Below, piece by piece: positions 16,514 to 25,298 of a DNA stretch of 64,000 nt. The stretch's first letter is position 1; each line of letters starts with the position of its first letter. This DNA comes from an uncultured Pelagibacteraceae bacterium. GTDB taxonomy: Bacteria; Pseudomonadota; Alphaproteobacteria; Pelagibacterales; Pelagibacteraceae. The notes under the pieces were generated by a model. The model saw nothing but the letters and a program-made list of their open reading frames with translations, did no database searches and was not told the DNA's origin. The position numbers and the translations under genes are program-made. The DNA is taken from contig CACDVM010000004.1 in NCBI GenBank assembly GCA_902556265.1, positions 32,001 to 96,000 on the forward strand. Reading direction: 5' to 3'.

Positions 16514-17317
16514 ATGAATGACCTTAAAAATAAAATGATTATTTTAACTGGAGGTTTAGGATTAATTGGCAAGGAATTAACATTTTTTTTAGCAAAAAAT
16601 AATGCAAAGATAGTCGTTTTGGATATAAAATTATCAAAAGAATTAAAGAAGATTAAAAATTTTGATTCAATTAAAAATAAAGTATTTTATTTTAAATGTG
16701 ATGTGACAAATTTAAATTCTTTAAAAAAAGTACTACCAAAGATACTTAAAATTTCAAAGAAAATTGATGTAGTAATAAATAACGCCGCTTTAAATGACAC
16801 CTTAGAAGGTAAACCCAATCCAAATTTGTCCAAATTTGAAAATTTTTCAATAAAGAATTGGAACGAAAGTTTAAAAATTAATTTAAATAGTTTATTTTTA
16901 TGTTCACAGGTTTTTGGAAAAGAAATGTTAAAATTTAAAGATGGATCAATTATTAATATTGCATCAACTTACGGGGTAGTAGGTCCAGATCAAAAAATTT
17001 ATCTCAATAAAAACTTAAAAAATACATTCTTTAAAAATCCTGCTTATCCAACAACGAAAGGGGCTGTTATAAGCTTTACAAAATACCTTGCCTCTTATTG
17101 GGGTAAAAATGGTATAAGAGTCAATTGTATTTCTCCTGGTGGGATAGAGAATAATCAAAATAAAGATTTCATAAAAAAATACACTTCAAGAACTTTACTT
17201 GGAAGAATGGCCAAACCAGAGGACTTATTTGGAGTTGTAAAACTTCTTTGCTCGAAAGAGTCTAGCTATATGACAGGAGCAAATATTATTGTCGACGGTG
17301 GGTGGACAACAATATAA
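16514..17317 (+). CDS. Short-chain dehydrogenase/reductase
   Basis: 267 residues of classical SDR type: GGLGLIGKE cofactor loop (13-21), NNAALND around 95-101 (NNAG-equivalent with Ala), Ser in NIASTYGVVG and the Tyr-x3-Lys site in YPTTKGAV, then SPGGIENNQ and a terminal VDGGWTTI. An insertion of about 15 residues follows the catalytic Ser. Likely oxidises or reduces a hydroxyl of the sugar or nonulosonate before or after the class III aminotransferase (inference from adjacency). Family certain, substrate unknown. Confidence 0.83.
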   Translation: MNDLKNKMIILTGGLGLIGKELTFFLAKNNAKIVVLDIKLSKELKKIKNFDSIKNKVFYFKCDVTNLNSLKKVLPKILKISKKIDVVINNAALNDTLEGKPNPNLSKFENFSIKNWNESLKINLNSLFLCSQVFGKEMLKFKDGSIINIASTYGVVGPDQKIYLNKNLKNTFFKNPAYPTTKGAVISFTKYLASYWGKNGIRVNCISPGGIENNQNKDFIKKYTSRTLLGRMAKPEDLFGVVKLLCSKESSYMTGANIIVDGGWTTI

Positions 17318-17335
17318 ATTAAAATTTTACTTACT

Positions 17336-17476
17336 ATGAAAAAATGTTCAAAATACAATCTACCAGAAAAGTATGAAACAATAGAATTTAATAAACAAAA
17401 TGTTTGTAATATTTGTTTGAGTAATGATTTTAAAAATGAAAATATTAATTGGGATGAAAGAAAAAAAACAATATAA
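17336..17476 (+). pseudogene. Remnant of an N-acetyl sugar amidotransferase (WbpG-like) N-terminus
   Basis: A 46-codon frame from ATG 17336 to TAA 17474-17476 encodes a peptide with the first landmarks of WbpG/PseA-type amidotransferases: an early CSKYNLPE, then VCNICLSN with the two zinc-type cysteines, then INWDER. Full-length family members run to about 370 residues and carry an ATP-PPi loop just after this point, which is absent because neuB starts 8 nt later. Best read as the surviving 5' end of a gene whose body was deleted when the neighbouring neuB was inserted or rearranged. A functional micropeptide cannot be excluded. Confidence 0.55.
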
Positions 17477-17483
17477 ATAAGTC

Positions 17484-18329
17484 ATGAATTTAAAATTAAA
17501 AGCGCCATACTTAATTGGAGAAGTTGGTATAAATCATAATGGATCTGTTGCTTTGGCAAAAAAGATTATTCTTGAAGCAAAAAAAAATAACTTTGATGCA
17601 GTTAAACTTCAAAAAAGAGATTTAGATATTTGTATACCTAAATACCAACAAGATATAATTAGGGAAACTCCTTGGGGTCGAATAACTTATTTAAAGTATA
17701 AAAAAAAGATTGAGTTGAATAAAAAGGATTTTCAGACTCTTATTAAATTTTGTAAACAAATTAAAATTGACATATTTTGCTCAGCATTTGATGTAAATAG
17801 CCTTAATTTTTTAAAACAATTCAGATTTAAGCATAATAAAATACCTTCTGCCTTAATAACAAATTTAGAGTTTGTAAAAGCAGTCGCTAAACAAAAGAAA
17901 AAAACTTTTATATCAACAGGAATGTGTCAAATGAAAGATATATCTAATGCTGTAAAAATATTTAAAAAATATAAATGTAAATTTGTATTAATGCATTGTG
18001 TTTCCGAATATCCATGCCCAGAGGAAAAATTAAATTTAAATATGATTAATACATTAAAAAAAAAATTTAAATGTGAAGTTGGATATAGTGGACATGAAAC
18101 CTCGATATCACCAAGTATATTTTCTTGGGTAATGGGAGCAAATTATATAGAAAGACACATCACTACAAACAGATCTTTATGGGGAACTGATCAATCTGCA
18201 TCTATAGAACCTGCGGGAATGTCTCAGCTTTCAGGAGTTCTAAAAAAAGCACCAAATTTTTTTGGGAATGGAAATAAAAGCATTTCAGCAGTTGAAAAAA
18301 ATATGCTTAAAAAATTTAAATATTGGTAG
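17484..18329 (+). CDS. NeuB-family nonulosonate synthase without SAF domain
   Basis: 281 residues of the sialate synthase TIM barrel: GEVGINHNG (residues 13-21), AVKLQKRD, FISTGMCQM, LMHCVSEYPCP and YSGHE, with the late YIERHIT metal/PEP site. Condenses PEP with a hexosamine-type aldose. The usual C-terminal antifreeze-like (SAF) domain, present in PseI at 26.9 kb, is missing: the protein ends shortly after the barrel. It probably makes the sugar activated by the SpsF-like enzyme in the same operon. Sialic, legionaminic or another nonulosonate cannot be told apart by eye. Confidence 0.88.
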   Translation: MNLKLKAPYLIGEVGINHNGSVALAKKIILEAKKNNFDAVKLQKRDLDICIPKYQQDIIRETPWGRITYLKYKKKIELNKKDFQTLIKFCKQIKIDIFCSAFDVNSLNFLKQFRFKHNKIPSALITNLEFVKAVAKQKKKTFISTGMCQMKDISNAVKIFKKYKCKFVLMHCVSEYPCPEEKLNLNMINTLKKKFKCEVGYSGHETSISPSIFSWVMGANYIERHITTNRSLWGTDQSASIEPAGMSQLSGVLKKAPNFFGNGNKSISAVEKNMLKKFKYW

Positions 18330-18332
18330 TTT

Positions 18333-18506
18333 TTAAAAATACTTAAGTAAACATTTTGTTATTTTTTGATAACCTAAATTTTTTTCATCAATAGCAACAT
18401 AACTTGAAATAAATCTATTAAATTTAACTTTAGATGAGGTTAATTTTATTTGATTACTATTTATTAAACAATATAAATAAAAAGTATTTGTAGTTAATAA
18501 AATTAG
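18333..18506 (-). pseudogene. Possible minus-strand gene remnant
   Basis: The gap after neuB holds a minus-strand open frame of at least 57 codons ending at a TAA on the complement of 18333-18335. Its last 25 codons read as plausible protein (RFISSYVAIDEKNLGY, then a lysine-rich end) with the codon style of neighbouring genes, while no start codon or intact upstream part is present because the formyltransferase gene begins there. I do not recognise the family. It could be the 3' end of a displaced gene or chance coding-like sequence. Confidence 0.25.
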
Positions 18507-18524
18507 ATTATAAAAATATATTTG

Positions 18525-19514
18525 ATGGCAAGTACAAACAAATTAACGATTAAAAATTTAAAAAATATAGTTTTCATTGGAGAGCATGAAGCTTTAAAAA
18601 GGCTCGTAAAAATAAATAACGATCTAAATTTAAGATCACTAATTATTACATCCCCAACTCAAGCAAAAAGTATTGATAAAGATTTGGATTTTAAGGTTTT
18701 TAAAAAGTTAGACAAAACTTTTATTAACTATATTTCAAAAAAAATTGATTTAAAAAATACCTTATTTGTGTCTATCAAATCAAGGTGGATTTTTAATAAA
18801 TATATTATTAATAATTTTTTCAAAAATAAATTAATAAATTATCATCCCGCAAGACTACCTCTATACAGGGGTGGAGCTCCTGAAAGTTGGAGAATTTTAA
18901 ATGGTGATAGAATAGATTGTCAATTGTTTCATTTAGTGTCAACTGAAGTAGACTCTGGGCCCATTGTATTCTCCCAAACCTCTCTATTACCAAAGAATTG
19001 CACAACACCATTAGATTTGAAAAATTATGGTTCTACTAAAATAACTGAATTTTATGAAAGTTTTATTAAGATTTTAAAAAAAAAAAAATATTTTAATACA
19101 ATCAAACAAACCAAGTATTTAAATCATTATTATCCACGATTAAATACTAAAATTAATGGATGGATAGATTGGAGTTCTGACTCTTCAAATTTAATTAGAT
19201 TTATTAATGCATTTGATGAGCCTCATGAAGGAGCTAGCACTATGTTTAATTCAAAAAGAGTTCATATTAAAGGAGCACAGCTTCATGGCGGTGAAATATC
19301 AAATCATAATTTTTTTTCAGGATTAATAACAAGACATGACAATTGCTGGATTACCGTCAGCACTTCTGATAAAAATTCAATTTTAATAACCCAAGTAATT
19401 AATTCCAAAGGTAAAAATATAATTAATAAAGTTCGAGAAGGAGATAGATTTTATACCCCATATCAAAAAATTGATAGAGCAATTAGCAATAGGGTTAAAT
19501 ATGGTGCAAATTAA
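18525..19514 (+). CDS. Sugar N-formyltransferase-like protein
   Basis: About 329 residues; ATG 18525 is preferred over the in-frame TTG at 18522. The N10-formyl-THF transferase core is present with the catalytic triad Asn-His-Asp: in the 330-residue numbering Asn106 and His108 in INYHPARLPLYRGG and Asp144 in TEVDSGPIV. The C-terminal part (WIDWSSDS, INAFDEPHEGAST, RVHIKGA) is like the C-terminal domain of Fmt and ArnA. Given its place in a glycan operon, the substrate is probably an amino sugar or amino-nonulosonate rather than Met-tRNA. It may formylate the amine placed by the class III aminotransferase (inference). Confidence 0.83.
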   Translation: MASTNKLTIKNLKNIVFIGEHEALKRLVKINNDLNLRSLIITSPTQAKSIDKDLDFKVFKKLDKTFINYISKKIDLKNTLFVSIKSRWIFNKYIINNFFKNKLINYHPARLPLYRGGAPESWRILNGDRIDCQLFHLVSTEVDSGPIVFSQTSLLPKNCTTPLDLKNYGSTKITEFYESFIKILKKKKYFNTIKQTKYLNHYYPRLNTKINGWIDWSSDSSNLIRFINAFDEPHEGASTMFNSKRVHIKGAQLHGGEISNHNFFSGLITRHDNCWITVSTSDKNSILITQVINSKGKNIINKVREGDRFYTPYQKIDRAISNRVKYGAN

Positions 19515-19558
19515 AATATTACTGTTGTAAAAATAAATAAAATGAATAAATCATTTAA

Positions 19559-20338
19559 ATGAAATTTAAGGTTCTAAATACAAAGCAAAAAAATAATTTT
19601 TATAAAAATTACTTTATTAAATTTGGATTAAGCGAAATTTTAGAAAATAAAAATTTTAGTAAACGTTCAATTAATCAAATGAAAGTTAATAATCCGTATG
19701 AGCCGGAGTTAGATGATCTATATTTGCTTCATAGCTATATAATCAAATACAAAAGGATGACTGTTTTAGAGTTTGGTACTGGCTGGTCAACTTTGGTAAT
19801 GGCTAATGCAATCAAATATAATATGAAAAAAAATTTTTCAAAAATAAAAAATTTAAGATTAAACAATGCTGGCCAAGTATATACTTTAGATAATGAGAAA
19901 AAGTGGCTTAATGAAACAAAAAAAAAAACAATTAAATATTCAAAGGAAGTTAAATTTCATTATTCAGAATCAGTAATGGATTGTTTTAACGGAAAAATAT
20001 GCACTTCATTTAAATCTTTACCAAAAATAAATCCTGACTTTATTTACTTAGATGGACCAGATCAATTTAATATTAAAGGAAATAAAAATGGTATTAATTT
20101 AAATCATAATGATTTTATGCCAATGAGTTGTGATATTTTAAAGATTGAACATTTTTTAAAACCTGGGACTATAATTATAGTAGATGGAAGAGCAGCAAAT
20201 AGTAGGTTTTTAAAATCTAATTTTCAAAGAGACTGGACATATAATTACAATCAAATAAATGATCAGCACATTTTTTATTTATCAGAAAAGCCTTTAGGAA
20301 AACTAAATAAAAAACAAATAAATTTCTATTTTGGTTAA
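19559..20338 (+). CDS. Class I SAM methyltransferase-like protein
   Basis: 259 residues. Motif I TVLEFGTGWSTLVMA (around 68-82) and a later FIYLDGPDQF (around 161) followed by TIIIVDGR (around 202) follow the strand order of a class I methyltransferase of the O-methyltransferase type. No membrane segment. Lies 44 nt after the formyltransferase gene in the same orientation. A role in O- or N-methylation of the surface glycan is inferred. The first 60 residues match nothing I know. Confidence 0.6.
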   Translation: MKFKVLNTKQKNNFYKNYFIKFGLSEILENKNFSKRSINQMKVNNPYEPELDDLYLLHSYIIKYKRMTVLEFGTGWSTLVMANAIKYNMKKNFSKIKNLRLNNAGQVYTLDNEKKWLNETKKKTIKYSKEVKFHYSESVMDCFNGKICTSFKSLPKINPDFIYLDGPDQFNIKGNKNGINLNHNDFMPMSCDILKIEHFLKPGTIIIVDGRAANSRFLKSNFQRDWTYNYNQINDQHIFYLSEKPLGKLNKKQINFYFG

Positions 20339-20374
20339 TTAAAATTAAAATGTTAAAATTTGTCAATTATCTAA

Positions 20375-21565
20375 ATGATTAGCAGATTTACAAATTTTCG
20401 TTTTTTGATGATTTTTTTGACATTTTTAATAATTTATTTTTTATCAATTTTATCTGATTATTTTTTGCATTTAAAACAATACTCTATGAGAAAAATTGCC
20501 AATGAGATTATTACCGAAAGAAAAATAAATGAGGACAGAATCCAAATTAAAAAAGCAAAAGATGAAGGTTATGTTAGGGCTATATTTCCTTATTTATACC
20601 ATAAAGTTCCTGAGTTAGTAAATTTGTATATAGATGATTTGGTGCCCGTGAATCCTCAGCCTTACAAGAATGTTTATGATTGTAATGAGGGTTATGGGCT
20701 AACCAAATATAAAACCGACCGTTTTGGATTTAGAAATAACGATACAGTTTGGAATAAAATTAATTTAGCAAATAAGGAAAAAATTTTATTTATAGGAGAC
20801 TCATATGTTCATGGATCATGTGTAAATTATAAAGATATAATTTCAAGTAATGTGAATGATTTTTATAATTACAATGTAGCATCAAGTGGCAATGACCCAT
20901 ATACCTATACAGTGCTTTCAAAATTATTTATACCAGTTGTAAAACCAGATTATGTTTTTTTAATATTCTACCAAAATGATAATAGCCCAGATGGTGAAAT
21001 TTATTTAAAAAATTTAGAGATTAATGATTTGAAGAAAAGATATTTTAAATATGAAAACAATGAAATATTTTTGTCGGAAAAGATAAAAAAGGTTATTTTC
21101 GATGCTGAAAATTTTATTATTAAGGAAACAAAAAATAGAGTTGCTGGCTTAAGACCAAATGTTTTTAATCGCGCATTAAGATATCTAACACTTCCAACGA
21201 TAAGAAAAACTGTAAAAGTTACATATAAAAACTTCTTTTTATCAAATGATATTCGTCATTATAAATCTACTAAATTATCTATTGATACTTTAAATAATGA
21301 ATGTGCAAAGCATAATTGTGTACCAATTTATGGCTGGATTCCAGATTCTAAATCTTTGAAAATAAGCTCTACAACAAAAAAATATAAATTATCGATTGAA
21401 AATTATTTAAATAAAAATAATAATTTTTTCATTGATTTTTCAAAAGTTTTGCATCTGCACGAAGACAGGGATGTCTTTGCAACCAAAGGCACTCATTTAA
21501 GTCCCCAGGGTTATAAGCTGGTTTCATTAAAGATTAAAGATTTTTTAAATAAGAATTTTGATTAA
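20375..21565 (+). CDS. Membrane-anchored SGNH hydrolase-like protein
   Basis: 396 residues. One N-terminal membrane segment (about 10-27) anchors the protein, with the rest probably periplasmic. Block I is intact: FIGDSYVHGS (about 138-147) gives the nucleophilic Ser; Gly and Asn blocks are plausible in NVASSGNDP and FYQNDN; the terminal block is TKGTHLSPQGY with the catalytic His (about 377). SGNH enzymes in glycan clusters are often O-acetyl esterases or acetyltransferase partners. Last gene of the plus-strand operon that begins at 14372, and the next palindrome follows 11 nt after its stop. Confidence 0.72.
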   Translation: MISRFTNFRFLMIFLTFLIIYFLSILSDYFLHLKQYSMRKIANEIITERKINEDRIQIKKAKDEGYVRAIFPYLYHKVPELVNLYIDDLVPVNPQPYKNVYDCNEGYGLTKYKTDRFGFRNNDTVWNKINLANKEKILFIGDSYVHGSCVNYKDIISSNVNDFYNYNVASSGNDPYTYTVLSKLFIPVVKPDYVFLIFYQNDNSPDGEIYLKNLEINDLKKRYFKYENNEIFLSEKIKKVIFDAENFIIKETKNRVAGLRPNVFNRALRYLTLPTIRKTVKVTYKNFFLSNDIRHYKSTKLSIDTLNNECAKHNCVPIYGWIPDSKSLKISSTTKKYKLSIENYLNKNNNFFIDFSKVLHLHEDRDVFATKGTHLSPQGYKLVSLKIKDFLNKNFD

Positions 21566-21576
21566 AAGTAACTGTT

Positions 21577-21593
21577 TGTTCAAAAATTGAACA
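21577..21593. promoter_or_regulatory. 17-bp palindromic operator, site 3
   Basis: TGTTCAAAAATTGAACA, with 7-bp arms TGTTCAA/TTGAACA, lies 77 bp upstream of the GTG start of the ABC exporter gene and 11 bp after the SGNH gene. An AT-rich TATATATA stretch around 21628-21636 may hold the -10 box. Same consensus as sites 1, 2, 4 and 5. Confidence 0.72.
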
Positions 21594-21670
21594 AAAAATT
21601 ATTAAATTTAAATTGAATATTTTTCTTATATATATAAGTTAAGTTTGATATTCATTTCAAAAATTAGTTT

Positions 21671-23470
21671 GTGTTTAAAAATTTTAAAATACTATGCGTT
21701 AAGAAGAATTTTAATTCTTTATTATTACTTTTTTTGGGTCTAATAATTGCTGCAATATTTGAATTAGTTGGCATTGGCTCTATTCCAATTTTTGTGATGA
21801 TAATTACTGACATAGATTTATTAAAGACTAAGCTTCCTGAATTTATAAATATAGACTTTATTAATAATCTTAATACAGACAATTTGGTAATTCTTGGAGC
21901 TGTAGCTCTTACAATTATCTTTTTAATTAAAAATTTATATTTGAGTTTTATAATTTATTTTCAAGGTGTTGTTTTTAAAGATTTGAGAATTAATTTATCA
22001 TCGAAATTATTCTCATTATACACGAATACCGTTTATTCATTTCATTTACAAAATAATCCTGCGATATTGTTAAGAAATATTGAGGGCGAAGCAAGTCGAG
22101 CAATTACGGTAATTCAAAGTATAGTAAATTTATTCAAAGAAATATTAGTGTTGTTGGTAGTCTTTCTATTATTGCTTTTTGCCGATCCGATAATTTCATG
22201 TTTTGCCTTTTTATTTTTAAGCATCTTTGTTGGTATCTTTTATTTGTTCACGAACAAAAAAATTCATTTCAATGGTAAATTAATTCAGTCTATTAGAGGT
22301 GAACAAATGAAACATATAAATCACACTTTTGGTGCGATAAAAGAAGTTAAAATTTTAAATAAAGAAAATTTTCTTTATAAAATATTTCTCAAAAATGTTA
22401 ATATTTTTGAAAAAGCATATTTAAGCAACTATTTTTTATCATCGCTTCCAAGATTATTTTTAGAAGTAATTGTAATTTCAACCTTGATTTTAATTGCAAC
22501 TATCTTCATTCAATTTGATAGAGATATTGGTAGTATGATCCCTTTATTGTCATTACTTGTAATAGCCGCTGTTAGACTCATGCCATCTTTTAATACTATC
22601 TCAACTAGCCTTGCTAAAATAAGAGATTTGTCACCTGCTTTTAATTTAGTAGCCGAAGAAATTACAAAACTTGAAAATAGTAAGAATGAAGAGACGAGTA
22701 TCAAAAATATTAATTTAGAAAAAATAAAATTTGAAAAAAATATTGAATTTAAGGAAGTATTTTTTCAATATCAAAATTCAGATAAATTAGCTTTAGAAAA
22801 ACTAAACGTTCATATTAAAGCAGGATCTAAAATTGGGATTATTGGAAACTCAGGGGCTGGCAAAAGTACTTTTGTAGATTTAATCTTAGGTCTTTTAACA
22901 CCATCCAAAGGTCAGATTAAATCTGATGAAAAAAATATAAATGTAAATTTAAAATCATGGCAAAGTTTAATAAGCTATGTTCCCCAGGATATCTATTTAC
23001 TTGATGATACAATTCAAAATAATATTGCATTTGGAATAAATAAAGACACATTTAATGAAAAAACATTCCAAAATGCTGTACAAATTTCCCAATTAAGTGA
23101 ATTCATAGATGATTTAAAATTTGGTAAAGAAACAATGATAGGTAATAGGGGTGTTAGACTGTCAGGGGGTCAAAGACAAAGGATAGGTATAGCAAGAGCA
23201 CTATACAATCATAAAAAAATACTAATTTTAGATGAAGCCACCAACTCCCTAGATTTAATAAATGAGAAAAAAATAATAGAAAATATTTTTTCAATGGATA
23301 TGAAAAAAACCCTTATTATGATAGCTCATAGACATGAAACTGTTAAACATTGTGATGAAATATTTTTGTTTAATAATGGAAAGATTATTGACATTGGAAA
23401 ATATGATTACTTAAATGAAAAGTACAATTTAACAGTGTTCATTGAAAAAAAAGACAATGTACGAATATAA
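21671..23470 (+). CDS. ABC exporter (PglK-like lipid-linked glycan flippase)
   Basis: 599 residues, half-transporter with about six membrane segments in residues 15-320 and an ATPase domain from about 355. Walker A GNSGAGKST (around 394), Q-loop VPQD, signature LSGGQRQRIGIARAL (around 497), Walker B ILILDEATNSLD and the switch His in IAHRHET. The opening FELVGIGSIPIF segment resembles PglK of Campylobacter, which flips undecaprenyl-linked glycans. GTG start at 21671. Transcribed alone behind its own palindromic operator. Export of the glycan made by this block is the natural reading; MsbA-like lipid A export is an alternative. Confidence 0.82.
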   Translation: MFKNFKILCVKKNFNSLLLLFLGLIIAAIFELVGIGSIPIFVMIITDIDLLKTKLPEFINIDFINNLNTDNLVILGAVALTIIFLIKNLYLSFIIYFQGVVFKDLRINLSSKLFSLYTNTVYSFHLQNNPAILLRNIEGEASRAITVIQSIVNLFKEILVLLVVFLLLLFADPIISCFAFLFLSIFVGIFYLFTNKKIHFNGKLIQSIRGEQMKHINHTFGAIKEVKILNKENFLYKIFLKNVNIFEKAYLSNYFLSSLPRLFLEVIVISTLILIATIFIQFDRDIGSMIPLLSLLVIAAVRLMPSFNTISTSLAKIRDLSPAFNLVAEEITKLENSKNEETSIKNINLEKIKFEKNIEFKEVFFQYQNSDKLALEKLNVHIKAGSKIGIIGNSGAGKSTFVDLILGLLTPSKGQIKSDEKNINVNLKSWQSLISYVPQDIYLLDDTIQNNIAFGINKDTFNEKTFQNAVQISQLSEFIDDLKFGKETMIGNRGVRLSGGQRQRIGIARALYNHKKILILDEATNSLDLINEKKIIENIFSMDMKKTLIMIAHRHETVKHCDEIFLFNNGKIIDIGKYDYLNEKYNLTVFIEKKDNVRI

Positions 23471-23483
23471 AATCTAATTTTTT

Positions 23484-25151
23484 TTAAGCAACTCTAGAAG
23501 GAATCTTTTCAAAACTTTTTTCAGGAATTATCTTATTTATAACTTTTTCTTTTCGTTTAAATGCCATGCCTGAAATTTTTGACAAATTTTCTTCAGATGG
23601 AAGTTGATTGTTATTTTTCATCATTGCATCCACCAATTCTGTCAAGGTATTTTCACCTTCACCTAAAACACAAAGATCTATATTAGAATCTTTTAACACA
23701 TCTTCATAAGCTCCAGTTGGATAGGGTCCTCCAAAAAATATTGGAGTGTTAATATCTTTATCCCTTAAATGTTTTACTGTTCTATGAACAAAATCTTTGT
23801 AAAAAGTCATTACACTAATACCAATTATATCTGGTTTAAATTCATTTATTTTGTTTAATAATTCATCATCACTATCAAAATCTAGTCCTGACTTTAAAAT
23901 CTTTCCATTAATATTTTCTTTATGCTCTCTATTTAGATAAGTTAGTAAAGCTAAAAGTCCTAGTGGTGGTTCCATCAAAACTCTTTCTTGAGAGTCTTTG
24001 CCCTTAGAATAATAGCCAGACATATTAATGAACATGATCTTTAAAGCATCTTTTTTCTTCTCAATTTTCGGAAATTTCTGAATGAATTTCGTATTTATTT
24101 CTGGGACTCTAATACTATCTTCATCAACAAATTTAATATCTCCAAGTTCAGATTTTTTGATTCTTGCTAATCTCAATAGATCATCAATTGTATTAACTTG
24201 TCTTGGAAAATAACTGTTGTATTTTTGGTTTAGCTCATCTTTACAAAAATATTTAAATTGATTTGGTAAAACTGACTTAAGCCTTTCTTTATTTAAAACA
24301 TAATCTTTTAAAAACATTGTTTTAACCGCCTTAGTGAAATCTTGAGAAAATGTTAATGAAGGTGCGGTATCTTCATAGGACAAATCTTGAGATTTTTTTA
24401 TTACTTCATCTGGAATTCCTTGTTCTTTTGCAAATTTTTCTATCTCAGTATTTGGGAATGCTCTTACAGTTAATAAATATGGGAAGTGAATCCATTTAAG
24501 TTCTTTGATAAAATTTAAGGTCATCATCGCTTCTTCTTCAGTTTCTGTTGGGAATCCGTGCATGGCATTTAAGCCAAGAACAACATGTGGATATTTTTCA
24601 ACTATGTAAGATGCATTATTATAGAATTTGTCTAGGTCTAAATTTTTTCTCATTACTGCTTGCATTCTAGAAGATCCACTTTCTAGTGAAATATTTACAC
24701 CCAAACCACCTGCCTCGACCATTAAATCTATTCCCTCTTGATCCAAAAGGTCACCTTTTAAGGCACTTGGAAAAAAAAAGTTTAATTTAAGTTTGTTCTT
24801 AAGTACTAGCTTAAAAAATTGTTTAAAGTCTTTTGCTTTAACGTTAAATATATCATCAATAAATTCAATTCTTTTTACACCTAAGTCATGAAGCATTTTC
24901 ACTTCTTCAAAAATATTATCTACTGATCTTCTGTAATGATGAAGAGTAGTTTTATAAACATCGCAGTAAAAACATCTATATGGACATCCTCTAGTTGCTT
25001 GTACGGCAACTGAATGTTTTACACCAGCGTGACCTATATATTTGTGGTAGTCTTCATAGTTTACCAACGATCTATCGTAGATAGGTAGAGTATCCAAGTT
25101 AGAAATTTGTTTTCGTGGTGGTGTTTTAATTATTTGTTTTAAATCATCCAT
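23484..25151 (-). CDS. Radical SAM protein with C-terminal B12-binding domain (permuted order)
   Basis: 555 residues. The radical SAM core comes first: 4Fe-4S motif C-x3-C-x2-C in RGCPYRCFYCDVY (around 55-65), then EFIDDIFN and ISLESGSS strands to about residue 240. A cobalamin-binding-type domain comes last (about 395-535): PLGLLALLTYLN, DIIGISVMTFYKD, IFFGGPYPTGA and LCVLGEGENTLTEL. In ordinary class B enzymes the B12 domain is N-terminal. The end (ISGMAFKRKEKVINK) reads like the usual linker that leads into a radical SAM core, and the start (ISNLDTLPIYDR) like what normally follows that linker. Substrate unknown. Minus strand between the ABC and pseG genes, divergent from operator site 4. 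Confidence 0.78.
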   Translation of the reverse strand: MDDLKQIIKTPPRKQISNLDTLPIYDRSLVNYEDYHKYIGHAGVKHSVAVQATRGCPYRCFYCDVYKTTLHHYRRSVDNIFEEVKMLHDLGVKRIEFIDDIFNVKAKDFKQFFKLVLKNKLKLNFFFPSALKGDLLDQEGIDLMVEAGGLGVNISLESGSSRMQAVMRKNLDLDKFYNNASYIVEKYPHVVLGLNAMHGFPTETEEEAMMTLNFIKELKWIHFPYLLTVRAFPNTEIEKFAKEQGIPDEVIKKSQDLSYEDTAPSLTFSQDFTKAVKTMFLKDYVLNKERLKSVLPNQFKYFCKDELNQKYNSYFPRQVNTIDDLLRLARIKKSELGDIKFVDEDSIRVPEINTKFIQKFPKIEKKKDALKIMFINMSGYYSKGKDSQERVLMEPPLGLLALLTYLNREHKENINGKILKSGLDFDSDDELLNKINEFKPDIIGISVMTFYKDFVHRTVKHLRDKDINTPIFFGGPYPTGAYEDVLKDSNIDLCVLGEGENTLTELVDAMMKNNNQLPSEENLSKISGMAFKRKEKVINKIIPEKSFEKIPSRVA

Positions 25152-25259
25152 ATTGAGTAATATTATACCTAAGGTTTTTAATTTTGAAAATATAAAAATA
25201 CGTTAAATATCAAAGATTTTTAACTATATATATCCAGAAAAAAATGAAAATTTGATTTA

Positions 25260-25276
25260 TGTTCAAAAATTGAACA
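25260..25276. promoter_or_regulatory. 17-bp palindromic operator, site 4
   Basis: TGTTCAAAAATTGAACA, identical to site 3, ends 22 bp before the ATG of the pseG-pseH fusion and lies 108 bp from the start of the divergent radical SAM gene. So close to the start codon, a bound protein would overlap the promoter or early transcript of the eleven-gene operon, which fits repression (inference). Confidence 0.75.
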
Positions 25277-25298
25277 TAATGAAGATATCTTATTAATT

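Noticed and set aside
18525-19514. Methionyl-tRNA formyltransferase
   Set aside because: No deformylase or rRNA methylase neighbour; context and divergence favour a sugar formyltransferase.
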